A stretch of 64,000 bases of DNA from Acidobacteriota bacterium (GTDB lineage: Bacteria; Acidobacteriota; Terriglobia; Terriglobales; Acidobacteriaceae): the NCBI GenBank assembly GCA_021778845.1, contig JAJYBU010000018.1:1-64000 (forward strand), read 5' to 3'. The notes under the pieces were generated by a model, which was not told the origin of the DNA, did not search any database, and saw nothing but the letters and a program-made list of their open reading frames with translations. The position numbers and the translations under genes are program-made. Every line of letters starts with the position of its first letter. The first letter of the stretch is position 1. Below are positions 1-6,876 of this stretch, one piece after another.

Positions 1-125
1 CTTACCCGTCTCGCGCTTACCCGTCTCGCGCTTACCCGTCTCGCGCTTACCCGTCTCGCGCTTACCCGTCTCGCGCTTACCCGTCTCGCGCTTACCCGTC
101 TCGCGCTTACCCGTCTCGCGCTTAC
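1..125. repeat. Tandem 15-bp iteron-like repeats (8 copies plus 5 bp)
   Basis: Eight exact head-to-tail copies of CTTACCCGTCTCGCG fill bases 1-120, and a ninth copy breaks off after CTTAC. The array begins at the window edge, so the true copy number is unknown. It is directly followed by an AT-rich stretch and then by ATPase and primase genes. This is the usual layout of an iteron-type replication origin, where a Rep-like protein binds the repeats. The iteron role is inference; the repeats themselves are seen directly. Confidence 0.85.
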
Positions 126-170
126 TGCAAAAAACTTTTAATTATTTTCTTGTGGTGCATCTACCGGTCA

Positions 171-186
171 CCACTATATATAGTGG
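171..186. promoter_or_regulatory. 16-bp perfect palindrome in AT-rich leader
   Basis: CCACTATATATAGTGG equals its own reverse complement. It lies inside the only AT-rich stretch of the region (about 126-245), between the iterons and the ATPase gene. It could be an operator for an element-encoded repressor, a melting site, or a small cruciform. The sequence does not tell which. Confidence 0.5.
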
Positions 187-207
187 CCTGCCTTCCCAAC
201 CTCTTTG

Positions 208-216
208 TTATCAACA
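208..216 (+). promoter_or_regulatory. DnaA-box-like nonamer
   Basis: TTATCAACA differs at one base from the DnaA consensus TTATCCACA. Alone it is weak evidence. Its position between iterons and a primase/ATPase operon, in AT-rich DNA, makes a DnaA-assisted origin plausible. Confidence 0.4.
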
Positions 217-259
217 ATCAAAGTTAAACAAAGAAATGAACTGTCGATTGCCTGGGTGT

Positions 260-277
260 GGGGGATTTAAATCCCCC
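260..277. promoter_or_regulatory. 18-bp perfect palindrome just upstream of the ATPase start
   Basis: GGGGGATTTAAATCCCCC is perfectly self-complementary. It ends 6 bases before the AAGGAGG ribosome-binding site (284-290) of the ATPase gene. It could be an autoregulatory operator, or an mRNA hairpin that gates access to the ribosome-binding site. It would fall inside the coding frame only if the GTG at 258 were the start, which is less likely. Confidence 0.5.
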
Positions 278-296
278 GATCAAAAGGAGGCTCCAC

Positions 297-1631
297 GTGC
301 CTGTTCCCGCTAATTGTCCCGCCTACACCCACGCGATGCCCGACGCGGCGCGGTATGGCGTCCTCGGGGACATTGCCCCTACGCTCCAGTCGCCGCTCGG
401 CCCGGCCTACGTTAGCCTGCTGGCGCTCTACGCGGGGCAGGGCGTCAACATCACTCAGGGCAGCCCCAACCCCCGGCCCACGCTCTACGCCCTGCTGCTG
501 GGCAACGGTGGCGCGGGAAAGTCGCTCGTGGTCGATCGCGCCCGGCAGGCACTCTTCTACGACTACGACCGCCTGCTGGAGTGCACCGCCGCCTCCGACC
601 GGGGCGTCCTCGCCTTATTCCGCCAGGGGCTTGACCGGAAGGACGCACCCCCAGCCGTCCCCACCCCCGGCGTCCTCGTGGTGGACGAGATGATCGCCAT
701 GTTAAAAAAGATGGCGATCGAAGGAAGCTCCCTCCGCAATACGCTCAACACGCTCTACATCCGCGACCGCTACTCAGTCGCTGACAAGCACGGGGAGTGC
801 GCCATCAACGCCCGCGTGTCACTGCTGGGCAACCTCACGCTTGACGACCCATCGGAGTTTGGGGAGCGATTCGGTTCCGATTCCAAGGATGGCTTTCTCT
901 CACGCCTGATCCTCGCCCCTTTCCCCAGCGACTGGCGCTGGGAACGACAGTGGTCGCCCACCCCCCTCACGAAGACCATCCCCTGCTTTTTTGACGACGA
1001 ACCGCTCGCCCGCCAGGAAACGAGCACGAACCCACTGCTCCCCACGGGTGCCGTGTCATTCTCACCCGCGCGTCATGCGGAGGTCGATGAGTGGGAGGAC
1101 AAGTGGCGCGACCAAGGTGTAAACCCGGGACGTTGCTTGGAGATTGCCATGAGAGTGGCCGTCATCACCGCCTCCGCCAACGGTGACGTCGAGGTAACGG
1201 AGGAGGGCCTGGCCGCCGCCCTCGCCTTCGCCGAATGGCAGATGGCCATTCGGGGCGCGTACTCGGCGGGCGACGGTCGCAACCCTGACGCCGTCGTTAC
1301 GGGCGTCCTGCTCGACGCGATTGAGGTTGCCTTTGCCGCCGACAAGGCGGGGACTCCCTTGACGACCGGCTATCGCCCCGTGGTCGAGGGCGGCTGGGTT
1401 GTGCTGCCCCGCCTTGTAAAACTCCGCAATTTTTCCCGCAAATACGGTAGCGTACTTACTCGCATCGTTGACTCGCTGGTGCGTGTGGGCACGCTGGAGG
1501 AGCTGGTCATTGAGACAAAGGGGGAGAAGCCCCGCCGGACGGGAAAATATAGGCTGCCCGAGCTGGAGGGTGAGGCGTTCGATGACGTGGAGCTGCCCAC
1601 CGTGCCCGTGACAAAAAAAGAGGCAGCGTGA
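297..1631 (+). CDS. P-loop ATPase of a mobile replicon (DUF3987/helicase-like)
   Basis: This 444-residue protein has a Walker A motif GNGGAGKS at about residues 69-76 and a Walker B stretch VLVVDEM at about 125-131. That is the layout of the DUF3987-type ATPases that sit beside primases in phages, satellites and integrative elements. It probably acts as the helicase or initiator ATPase of an element replication module. The GTG at 297 is chosen because AAGGAGG lies 6 bases upstream; an in-frame GTG at 258 has no such site. Its stop overlaps the start of the primase gene, so the two are translationally coupled. No transposase or integrase motif is seen. The ATPase fold is secure; the helicase role is inferred from context. 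Confidence 0.72.
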   Translation: MPVPANCPAYTHAMPDAARYGVLGDIAPTLQSPLGPAYVSLLALYAGQGVNITQGSPNPRPTLYALLLGNGGAGKSLVVDRARQALFYDYDRLLECTAASDRGVLALFRQGLDRKDAPPAVPTPGVLVVDEMIAMLKKMAIEGSSLRNTLNTLYIRDRYSVADKHGECAINARVSLLGNLTLDDPSEFGERFGSDSKDGFLSRLILAPFPSDWRWERQWSPTPLTKTIPCFFDDEPLARQETSTNPLLPTGAVSFSPARHAEVDEWEDKWRDQGVNPGRCLEIAMRVAVITASANGDVEVTEEGLAAALAFAEWQMAIRGAYSAGDGRNPDAVVTGVLLDAIEVAFAADKAGTPLTTGYRPVVEGGWVVLPRLVKLRNFSRKYGSVLTRIVDSLVRVGTLEELVIETKGEKPRRTGKYRLPELEGEAFDDVELPTVPVTKKEAA

Positions 1632-2842
1632 TGTTTGTTCACACCGTTTGTTTCCTCACCGAGGTGTTTGGTCCCGGCGACATAGTCGAGCTGCGCGTCA
1701 TGCTCAAGGACGGATCCATCGTCGCCGGGCGCTTCACCGACCTCCGGAAGATGGCCGTTGTCGCGCAGGAGATCGACACCGAATGGCCGGAGGCGGCGGC
1801 GGTCTACTTCACCATTAATCCGATCGACCCGGTCGCCGCCTCCCGCATAGGTGACTTCAAAGCGAACTCGGTGCGGTCGCGGGTGCGCACGACGAGGGAC
1901 AGGGACGTTGCCCAGCGAACCCTCTACCTGCTGGACTTTGACCCCATTCGGCCCGCAGGCGTTTGCGCCACGCAGGGTGAAAAAAAAGCGGCCTACGCGT
2001 GCCTGCTCCGCGTGCGTGACTACCTCCGCCGCGAGGGCTGGCCTGAGCCAATCGTCGTTGACTCGGGCAATGGGTATCACTGCTACTTTCAAGGTGACCG
2101 CTGCTCGCCCGCATCGCCCGAATGGCCCCGCGTGCTCAAGTACCTTGACGCGACCTTCGGCTCTGCCACGGTCAAGGTGGACACGGCGGTGGGCAACCCT
2201 GCTCGCGTCTCGCGCCTTCCAGGGACGATGAATCGCAAAGGAGCCTCTACGCCTGACCGTCCGCACCGTCGCTCAATGGTCGTCGAATACCCCGCGCAGT
2301 GGGCACCCCTCGACCATGGAAAAATCTACCGCCTGGCGTCTCGCGCGGGGCTCATCCCCACCGGCGGCGGGAGCACCGGCGGACATGCGGACATGCCTGA
2401 GCTGGCGGAGAACGTCGAGGAGCTGCTGCACGAGTTCTTCGATGAGTACCAAGACAACCTGGACATCGCCGGGGAGTTCGAGAGAGAGGGGGTCAAATAC
2501 TTTGCCCTCCGGGAGTGTCCCTTCGCTGGCCGCGCTCACTCGGGCAACTTGGGCAAGACATGCATAACCCTGAGTGAGCGCTCCGTTGGCTTCTCCTGCT
2601 TCTCAGACGACTGCGCTGATCACACTTTTCAAGACCTTCGTCACGTCCTGGCGGACGTCAGCGGCCACGCGTCCGCCATCGAGTTCTATGTGCGCCCGGG
2701 CGACGACGAGATGATAGAGGAGATCCTTGCGCTGGCGGAGAAGGTGTGGGGAGTCACCCCCGACGAGATGTGCCCCGTGGATGACCCGTCGCGCGTTCTT
2801 AGTGCAGCGGATGTTAAGCGCATGATACGGGGCGAAGCATGA
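1631..2842 (+). CDS. Archaeo-eukaryotic-type primase of a mobile element
   Basis: This roughly 403-residue protein shows the AEP-type motifs found in phage and island primases. There is a metal-binding D-F-D at about residues 102-104, a G-N-G-Y-H motif at about 147-151, and V-D-T-A-V-x-N-P-A-R at about 183-192 followed by L-P-G-T-x-x-R-K-G. A C-terminal C-P-F...H and F-S-C-F-x-x-D-C-A-D-x-T-x-Q-D-L pattern (about 285-330) resembles the zinc-binding modules attached to such primases. It would lay down RNA or DNA primers on the element. AGAGG lies 7 bases before the ATG at 1631; a GTG at 1628 is the alternative start. Both overlap the upstream stop. The 3' end overlaps the next gene by 4 bases. 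Confidence 0.78.
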   Translation: MFVHTVCFLTEVFGPGDIVELRVMLKDGSIVAGRFTDLRKMAVVAQEIDTEWPEAAAVYFTINPIDPVAASRIGDFKANSVRSRVRTTRDRDVAQRTLYLLDFDPIRPAGVCATQGEKKAAYACLLRVRDYLRREGWPEPIVVDSGNGYHCYFQGDRCSPASPEWPRVLKYLDATFGSATVKVDTAVGNPARVSRLPGTMNRKGASTPDRPHRRSMVVEYPAQWAPLDHGKIYRLASRAGLIPTGGGSTGGHADMPELAENVEELLHEFFDEYQDNLDIAGEFEREGVKYFALRECPFAGRAHSGNLGKTCITLSERSVGFSCFSDDCADHTFQDLRHVLADVSGHASAIEFYVRPGDDEMIEEILALAEKVWGVTPDEMCPVDDPSRVLSAADVKRMIRGEA

Positions 2843-3261
2843 GTACGCACCCTAACGCCTACCTCCTCCTCGAACCACCGCCGTCCGACTTAAATGCAGA
2901 CGCTGATCTGCCTATCCGCCGATGGCAGGAACCGGAGTTTTTTCATCTCTGCATCCCAGGGAAGGGCTGGGTCGCCGAGATTATGGGCTCAGATCCTGAT
3001 TACAGATATGCTCGGGTCTTCCTGTCGGGGGTTGGGGCACGCGGCGGCAAGGAGTATCGGCTGCGCGTTGGCCGAGTGTACGACGTGTGCACCGGCGACG
3101 GCGACCGCTACTACGCTCGTGTCGTTACCTGGGGTGGGGTCGCCCGCATTGAGCGGCTCTCGCCAGCGACCATGGCGTGGCTTTTCCCCCAGCCAGGGCA
3201 GCATGACGAGAAGGGCCACATTCCTGAGTTCCCGCAACCACTGCAAAAACCACTACAGTGA
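2839..3261 (+). CDS. Hypothetical protein, third gene of the replication operon
   Basis: This 140-residue soluble protein is coupled to the primase gene by an ATGA overlap. I do not recognise a family. It has an acidic, proline-containing N-terminus and a central segment rich in aromatic and basic residues (about 45-100, with V-G-R-V-Y-D-V and Y-A-R-V-V-T-W). The C-terminus is low-complexity and rich in Pro and Gln. No membrane segment, signal peptide or HTH is apparent. Co-translation with the primase suggests an accessory replication or element-maintenance role. It ends two bases before the A-tract of the leftward tRNA terminator. Confidence 0.6.
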   Translation: MSTHPNAYLLLEPPPSDLNADADLPIRRWQEPEFFHLCIPGKGWVAEIMGSDPDYRYARVFLSGVGARGGKEYRLRVGRVYDVCTGDGDRYYARVVTWGGVARIERLSPATMAWLFPQPGQHDEKGHIPEFPQPLQKPLQ

Positions 3262-3262
3262 C

Positions 3263-3296
3263 AAAAAAGAAGGCCAGCCATTTCGGGCTGACCTTC
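3263..3296 (-). terminator. Intrinsic terminator of the tRNA-Leu transcript
   Basis: The arms 3269-3279 and 3286-3296 pair over 11 bp around a 6-base loop. Read leftward, the single non-Watson-Crick pair is a U-G wobble and the stem is followed by six U (the A-run at 3263-3268). Read rightward, the same pair is a C-A mismatch with no U-run. It therefore serves the leftward tRNA gene rather than the rightward operon. Confidence 0.75.
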
Positions 3297-3319
3297 TCGT
3301 AAATCCTTTATTATGAACT

Positions 3320-3404
3320 TGGTGCGGAGGAGGGGACTTGAACCCCTATGCCTTGCGGCGCTAGCACCTCAAGCTAGTGCGTCTGCCAATTTCGCCACCT
3401 CCGC
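3320..3404 (-). tRNA. tRNA-Leu(GAG), CCA encoded
   Basis: On the minus strand, GCGGAGG at the 5' end pairs with CCTCCGC at the 3' end, followed by discriminator A and an encoded CCA (85 nt in total). The anticodon stem CTAGC/GCTAG closes the loop TTGAGGT, giving anticodon GAG. The T arm GGGGTTCAAGTCCCC and a long variable arm are class II features expected of tRNA-Leu. Its 3' end faces the element at 1-3261, the usual orientation for tRNA-targeted integration. The second attachment copy would lie outside the window. Confidence 0.95.
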
Positions 3405-3495
3405 ATGGAGCCTGACACACGCAAACGTGCGACAGGAGTGACGTGCAATCCGAACTTGAGTATACCATCCGAAGCCGCTGAGTCGAAGCCCTGAA

Positions 3496-4668
3496 TTAAG
3501 CGCTTCGATTCAGCAGTGACCGCAACTCGTCCGGGTGGTAGCAGTGGGCCATGGCCGTCTCCCGCGAGATGTGCCGGGTTCGTACCAACTCGGCCAGCGA
3601 TTGATCCATGGTGGTCATCCCGTCCGCGCTGCCGGTAGAGATCTGCGAGCGAATCTGGTGGTCCTGAGCGGTGCGGATGAGATTGCGAATGGCCGTCGTG
3701 GCCACCATGATCTCCAACGCGGGATAACGCCCCACCTGGCCGATGGCCGGCACCAGTTGCTGCGCAATGACGGCCAGCAGCGCCAGCGAAAGTTGCTGGC
3801 GAATCTGCGCCTGATTGCTGGCCGGGAAGCTGTCGAGAAGACGCGACATGGTCTGCGCGGCGTCGTTGGTGTGCAGCGAGGAGAAGACCAGGTGGCCGGT
3901 TTCGGCGGCTGTGAGCGCTGCGGCCATCGTCTCAGTGTCGCGCATCTCTCCGATCAGGATTACGTCGGGATTCTGGCGCAGGACGGCGCGCACGGCATGT
4001 GCAAAGCTCGGGGTGTCGTGCCCTACCTCGATCTGCTCCACAATCGAGTTGCGATTGGTATGCTGATACTCGACCGGATCTTCAATCGTAATAATGTGCT
4101 CGCGGCGGCGTGCGTTGATCAAGTCAATGAGCGCCGCCATCGTCGAGGTTTTGCCGCATCCGGTTGGCCCGGTCAGCAGGATCAGGCCCTGGCGGCGTTC
4201 GATCAGTCGCCCCAGAACGGGCGGCAGGTGCAGCGATTCGATGGTGGGAATCTGCGCTGGCAGCAGACGGATGCTGGCCGCCAGCGTGCCGCGCTGATAG
4301 TGGATGTTGGCACGGAATCTCCCCGTCGATGCGCGAACGAAGCAGAAGTCGAGGGAGCGCCGGGTCTCGAGGTCGCGGGCTTGCTCGCTGGTGAGGAGCG
4401 GCAGAAGGAGCCGGCGAAGGTCATCCTGCGAGAGAACTTTGCCGGTGGCTGGCGTCAGCAACCCATTCACGCGCAGGGATGTTCCGGCACCGGCCACCAG
4501 GATGATGTCGGAGGCGTTTCGCTCGGCTGCCTGCGCGAGAAAACCGTCGAGCGAGGTCTTCTTATCGACCCCAACCTCGACGTCGCCAAGTGAATCTGCC
4601 TTGGCGCTGGGCAACGATCGATTCAACTCATAGACGAGTTGCGACAGATCACTTTCGTACTCTGACAT
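3496..4668 (-). CDS. pilT: PilT-family twitching-motility ATPase
   Basis: This 390-residue hexameric secretion ATPase powers type IV pilus retraction at the inner membrane. Visible motifs are Walker A GPTGCGKTS, the Asp box segment I-T-I-E-D-P-V-E-Y, Walker B V-I-L-I-G-E-M-R-D, the His box G-H-L-V-F-S-S-L-H-T-N, and the PilT-specific A-I-R-N-L-I-R segment near the C-terminus. PilB and GspE lack that last segment. The N-terminus is about 40 residues longer than in canonical PilT. The ATG at 4668 follows GGAGG; an upstream TTG at 4695 is in frame but lacks a site. It stands alone, with no other pilus genes in the window. Confidence 0.9.
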   Translation of the reverse strand: MSEYESDLSQLVYELNRSLPSAKADSLGDVEVGVDKKTSLDGFLAQAAERNASDIILVAGAGTSLRVNGLLTPATGKVLSQDDLRRLLLPLLTSEQARDLETRRSLDFCFVRASTGRFRANIHYQRGTLAASIRLLPAQIPTIESLHLPPVLGRLIERRQGLILLTGPTGCGKTSTMAALIDLINARRREHIITIEDPVEYQHTNRNSIVEQIEVGHDTPSFAHAVRAVLRQNPDVILIGEMRDTETMAAALTAAETGHLVFSSLHTNDAAQTMSRLLDSFPASNQAQIRQQLSLALLAVIAQQLVPAIGQVGRYPALEIMVATTAIRNLIRTAQDHQIRSQISTGSADGMTTMDQSLAELVRTRHISRETAMAHCYHPDELRSLLNRSA

Positions 4669-4860
4669 CCAACCTCCAGGGGCTCCAACTGCCAAAGAAA
4701 TCGTGTCTCGCTCGCAGCCTCGGCGGTCTTGGGAGGAGTGTGCGGCAGGGTCACGTTATAACGACTCTTTTGCATTAGACGAGCCAAACCAGCCAACGAT
4801 TGCCCCATTCTTCTTTTTCAAGGGCTGCGTTGCGCTAGACTCATTCGCTATGAGGTTCTT

Positions 4861-5937
4861 ATGCGGAAACGAATTTTGCTGATGCTCTGTCTTGGGGCGG
4901 TGCCGATGATGGCGGCGCAGCAGTCCATGCCGCTGGTCACCAAGGTGCCTGCGGGCAAGTGGGCGATTGTGATGCACGGCGGCGCGGGTGTGATTGAGCG
5001 CTCGTCAATGACGCCGGAGCGCGACGCAGCCTATCGCGCCGGGTTGGACGAGGCGATCCATGCAGCAGCAAAGGTGCTCGATGCGAATGGCTCGGCTGTC
5101 GATGCTGTCGAAGCGGGGCTGCGGGTGCTTGAGGACAATCCGCTCTTCAACGCGGGCAAGGGCGCGGTGTTTAGCGCTGACGGCAGGAACGAACTCGACG
5201 CTGCCATCATGGATGGCAGGACTATGAAGGCTGGCGCGGTCGCCGGTGTCACGCGGACGAAGAATCCCATCTCGCTGGCCAAAGCCGTGATGGAAAAGTC
5301 GCAGTTTGTGCTGCTGAGCGGCGTCGGTGCCGATCAGTTTGCCGCCAGTGTGGGGCTACAGCAGGTTGATCCCTCTTACTTCTTTACCGAGGAGCGCTGG
5401 GACAGCCTCGTGCGCCAGCTAAAGAGGGAAGGGAAGCCAATTCCGCCGCGTCCCGCGGGAGCTCCGCCGGCTCCGGCGAAGCCCATCGCGCAACTCGAAA
5501 CGCCGGCCGCGCACAAGTGGGGAACGACGGGCATCGTGGTGCGAGACCGCGCGGGCAATATCGCCGCCGGAACCACTACGGGTGGTCTGACCGGGAAGGA
5601 GTTCGGGCGCATTGGAGATTCGCCGATCATTGGCGCTGGAACGTACGCGTCCGACCAGTCCTGCGGCGTGTCGGCGACGGGGACGGGCGAATACTTCATT
5701 CGCCTCACCGTGGCGCGAACCATCTGCGCGCTGGTGCAATACAAGGGTATGCGCCTGCAGGACGCGGTCAACGATGTGATCGACGGCCAGTTGACGGCGA
5801 TGAAGGGCGATGGCGGAGTCATTGCCATGACTCCTGACGGACAGATTGCCTGGGGATTCAATACGCCTGGAATGTTTCGTGCACGTCTGGTCGAGGGCGG
5901 TACTGTGCAGATGGGCATCTACAAGGATGAGCCGTAG
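4861..5937 (+). CDS. Exported isoaspartyl peptidase / L-asparaginase (Ntn hydrolase)
   Basis: This 358-residue plant-type asparaginase precursor would cleave isoaspartyl dipeptides and asparagine. It should self-process before the nucleophile Thr222 in the G-T-T-G motif, and the oxyanion and substrate loop G-T-T-T-G-G follows at about 227-232. The first 20 residues (basic start, hydrophobic core, ending M-A-A-Q) look like a signal peptide, so it probably works in the periplasm, unlike cytoplasmic E. coli IaaA. GAGG precedes the ATG by 7 bases. The segment just before the cleavage site (about 190-217) is proline-rich, as expected for the disordered linker in this family. It converges tail-to-tail with the HAD gene with no gap. 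Confidence 0.88.
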   Translation: MRKRILLMLCLGAVPMMAAQQSMPLVTKVPAGKWAIVMHGGAGVIERSSMTPERDAAYRAGLDEAIHAAAKVLDANGSAVDAVEAGLRVLEDNPLFNAGKGAVFSADGRNELDAAIMDGRTMKAGAVAGVTRTKNPISLAKAVMEKSQFVLLSGVGADQFAASVGLQQVDPSYFFTEERWDSLVRQLKREGKPIPPRPAGAPPAPAKPIAQLETPAAHKWGTTGIVVRDRAGNIAAGTTTGGLTGKEFGRIGDSPIIGAGTYASDQSCGVSATGTGEYFIRLTVARTICALVQYKGMRLQDAVNDVIDGQLTAMKGDGGVIAMTPDGQIAWGFNTPGMFRARLVEGGTVQMGIYKDEP

Positions 5938-6666
5938 TTAGAAGTAGCCGAGCAGTTCCGCGAAGCTGCCGAGTTCCATCAGTTGCACGTCTCCGGCTGG
6001 CGAATCGACGACCTCGTGCTCGAGGACCCAGGTGAAGTCGTGAGGGATGAAGATTGCGTTGATCCCTGCTGCCATCGCGGGGTTGATGTCCGATCGCGGC
6101 GAGTTGCCGATCATCCAGGTCGAGGCAGGATCGCACTGGTGGCGCGAGGCTATATCGCGGTAGGCCGCGGGATTTTTTTCCGCGAGCACCTCGACGGCGC
6201 TGAAGAAAGGCCGCAGTCCGGAACGTTCGAGCTTGTCGGTCTGTTCGAGCAGATTGCCCTTGGTGACCATGATGAGCCGGTGGCGCTGCTGAAGGTCGCT
6301 CAGCGTTGTGTCTACTTCAGGGAGAAGCTCGATCTCGTTGGCAGCAATCGCATCGGTGAAGGAGATGATGCGTGCGTGGCGCTCGGGAGTGATGGGCAAG
6401 TCGCTGAGATGCTCGAAGCAGTCGATCAGCGACCGCCGGAAGCTATGCACCCCGTACCCGTGCGCGGCAATCGTGGCCCGCTCGCATGCGTTGAGATGCT
6501 CGCGAACCTCCTCGGCGGTATGGACCTGGTGGTCGAGGTAGGAGATGAACGCGGTGATCGCGCGCTCGAAGTAAATGTTGTTTTCCCACAACGTGTCGTC
6601 TGCATCGACGAGCAGTGTCTGGCGGGAGAGGCGCGTGCCCGGTGGTGGCGTCGGAATCAAACTCAT
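5938..6666 (-). CDS. HAD-superfamily hydrolase
   Basis: This 242-residue protein carries all four HAD motifs: the nucleophile motif D-A-D-D-T near residue 21, V-T-K-G-N (motif II), the conserved Lys in E-K-N-P, and G-N-S-P-R-S-D (motif IV). A helical cap follows motif I, as in subfamily I phosphatases. The substrate cannot be read from sequence; phosphoglycolate-like or nucleotide phosphatase activity is typical of the group. It lies alone on the minus strand between convergent and unrelated genes. Confidence 0.85.
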   Translation of the reverse strand: MSLIPTPPPGTRLSRQTLLVDADDTLWENNIYFERAITAFISYLDHQVHTAEEVREHLNACERATIAAHGYGVHSFRRSLIDCFEHLSDLPITPERHARIISFTDAIAANEIELLPEVDTTLSDLQQRHRLIMVTKGNLLEQTDKLERSGLRPFFSAVEVLAEKNPAAYRDIASRHQCDPASTWMIGNSPRSDINPAMAAGINAIFIPHDFTWVLEHEVVDSPAGDVQLMELGSFAELLGYF

Positions 6667-6825
6667 GCACTCATTCTAATGGGAGCCCGCATGACTATTG
6701 CTCGCTCGGCGATGACTGCAAACCGATTTTCTGCAGAAGGTGTATAGCTAAGCCGCGATCCCGATTTCCCTGCCGGAAGGGACGCGACCCGCATGGATAT
6801 GTGCTGGGGTGATGGCTGAAAAGCG

Positions 6826-6861
6826 TCCATCTGGCGACCCATGGGGGCGTCGCCAGATGGA
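6826..6861 (-). terminator. Hairpin terminator after the TonB-dependent receptor gene
   Basis: CCATCTGGCGAC (6827-6838) and GTCGCCAGATGG (6849-6860) form a perfect 12-bp stem, extended by one T-A pair, around a 10-base loop. On the minus strand it is soon followed by TTTT. It lies 16 bases past the receptor stop codon. Confidence 0.75.
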
Positions 6862-6876
6862 GTTGGAGTGGACGGG

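Noticed and set aside
1-125. CRISPR array
   Set aside because: The 15-bp units are tandem with no spacers and no cas genes are present.
258-296. GTG at 258 as the start of the ATPase
   Set aside because: It has no ribosome-binding site, and the palindrome would become coding; the GTG at 297 has AAGGAGG at correct spacing.
3263-3296. Terminator of the rightward replication operon
   Set aside because: In that direction the stem has a C-A mismatch and no U-run follows; it fits the leftward tRNA.
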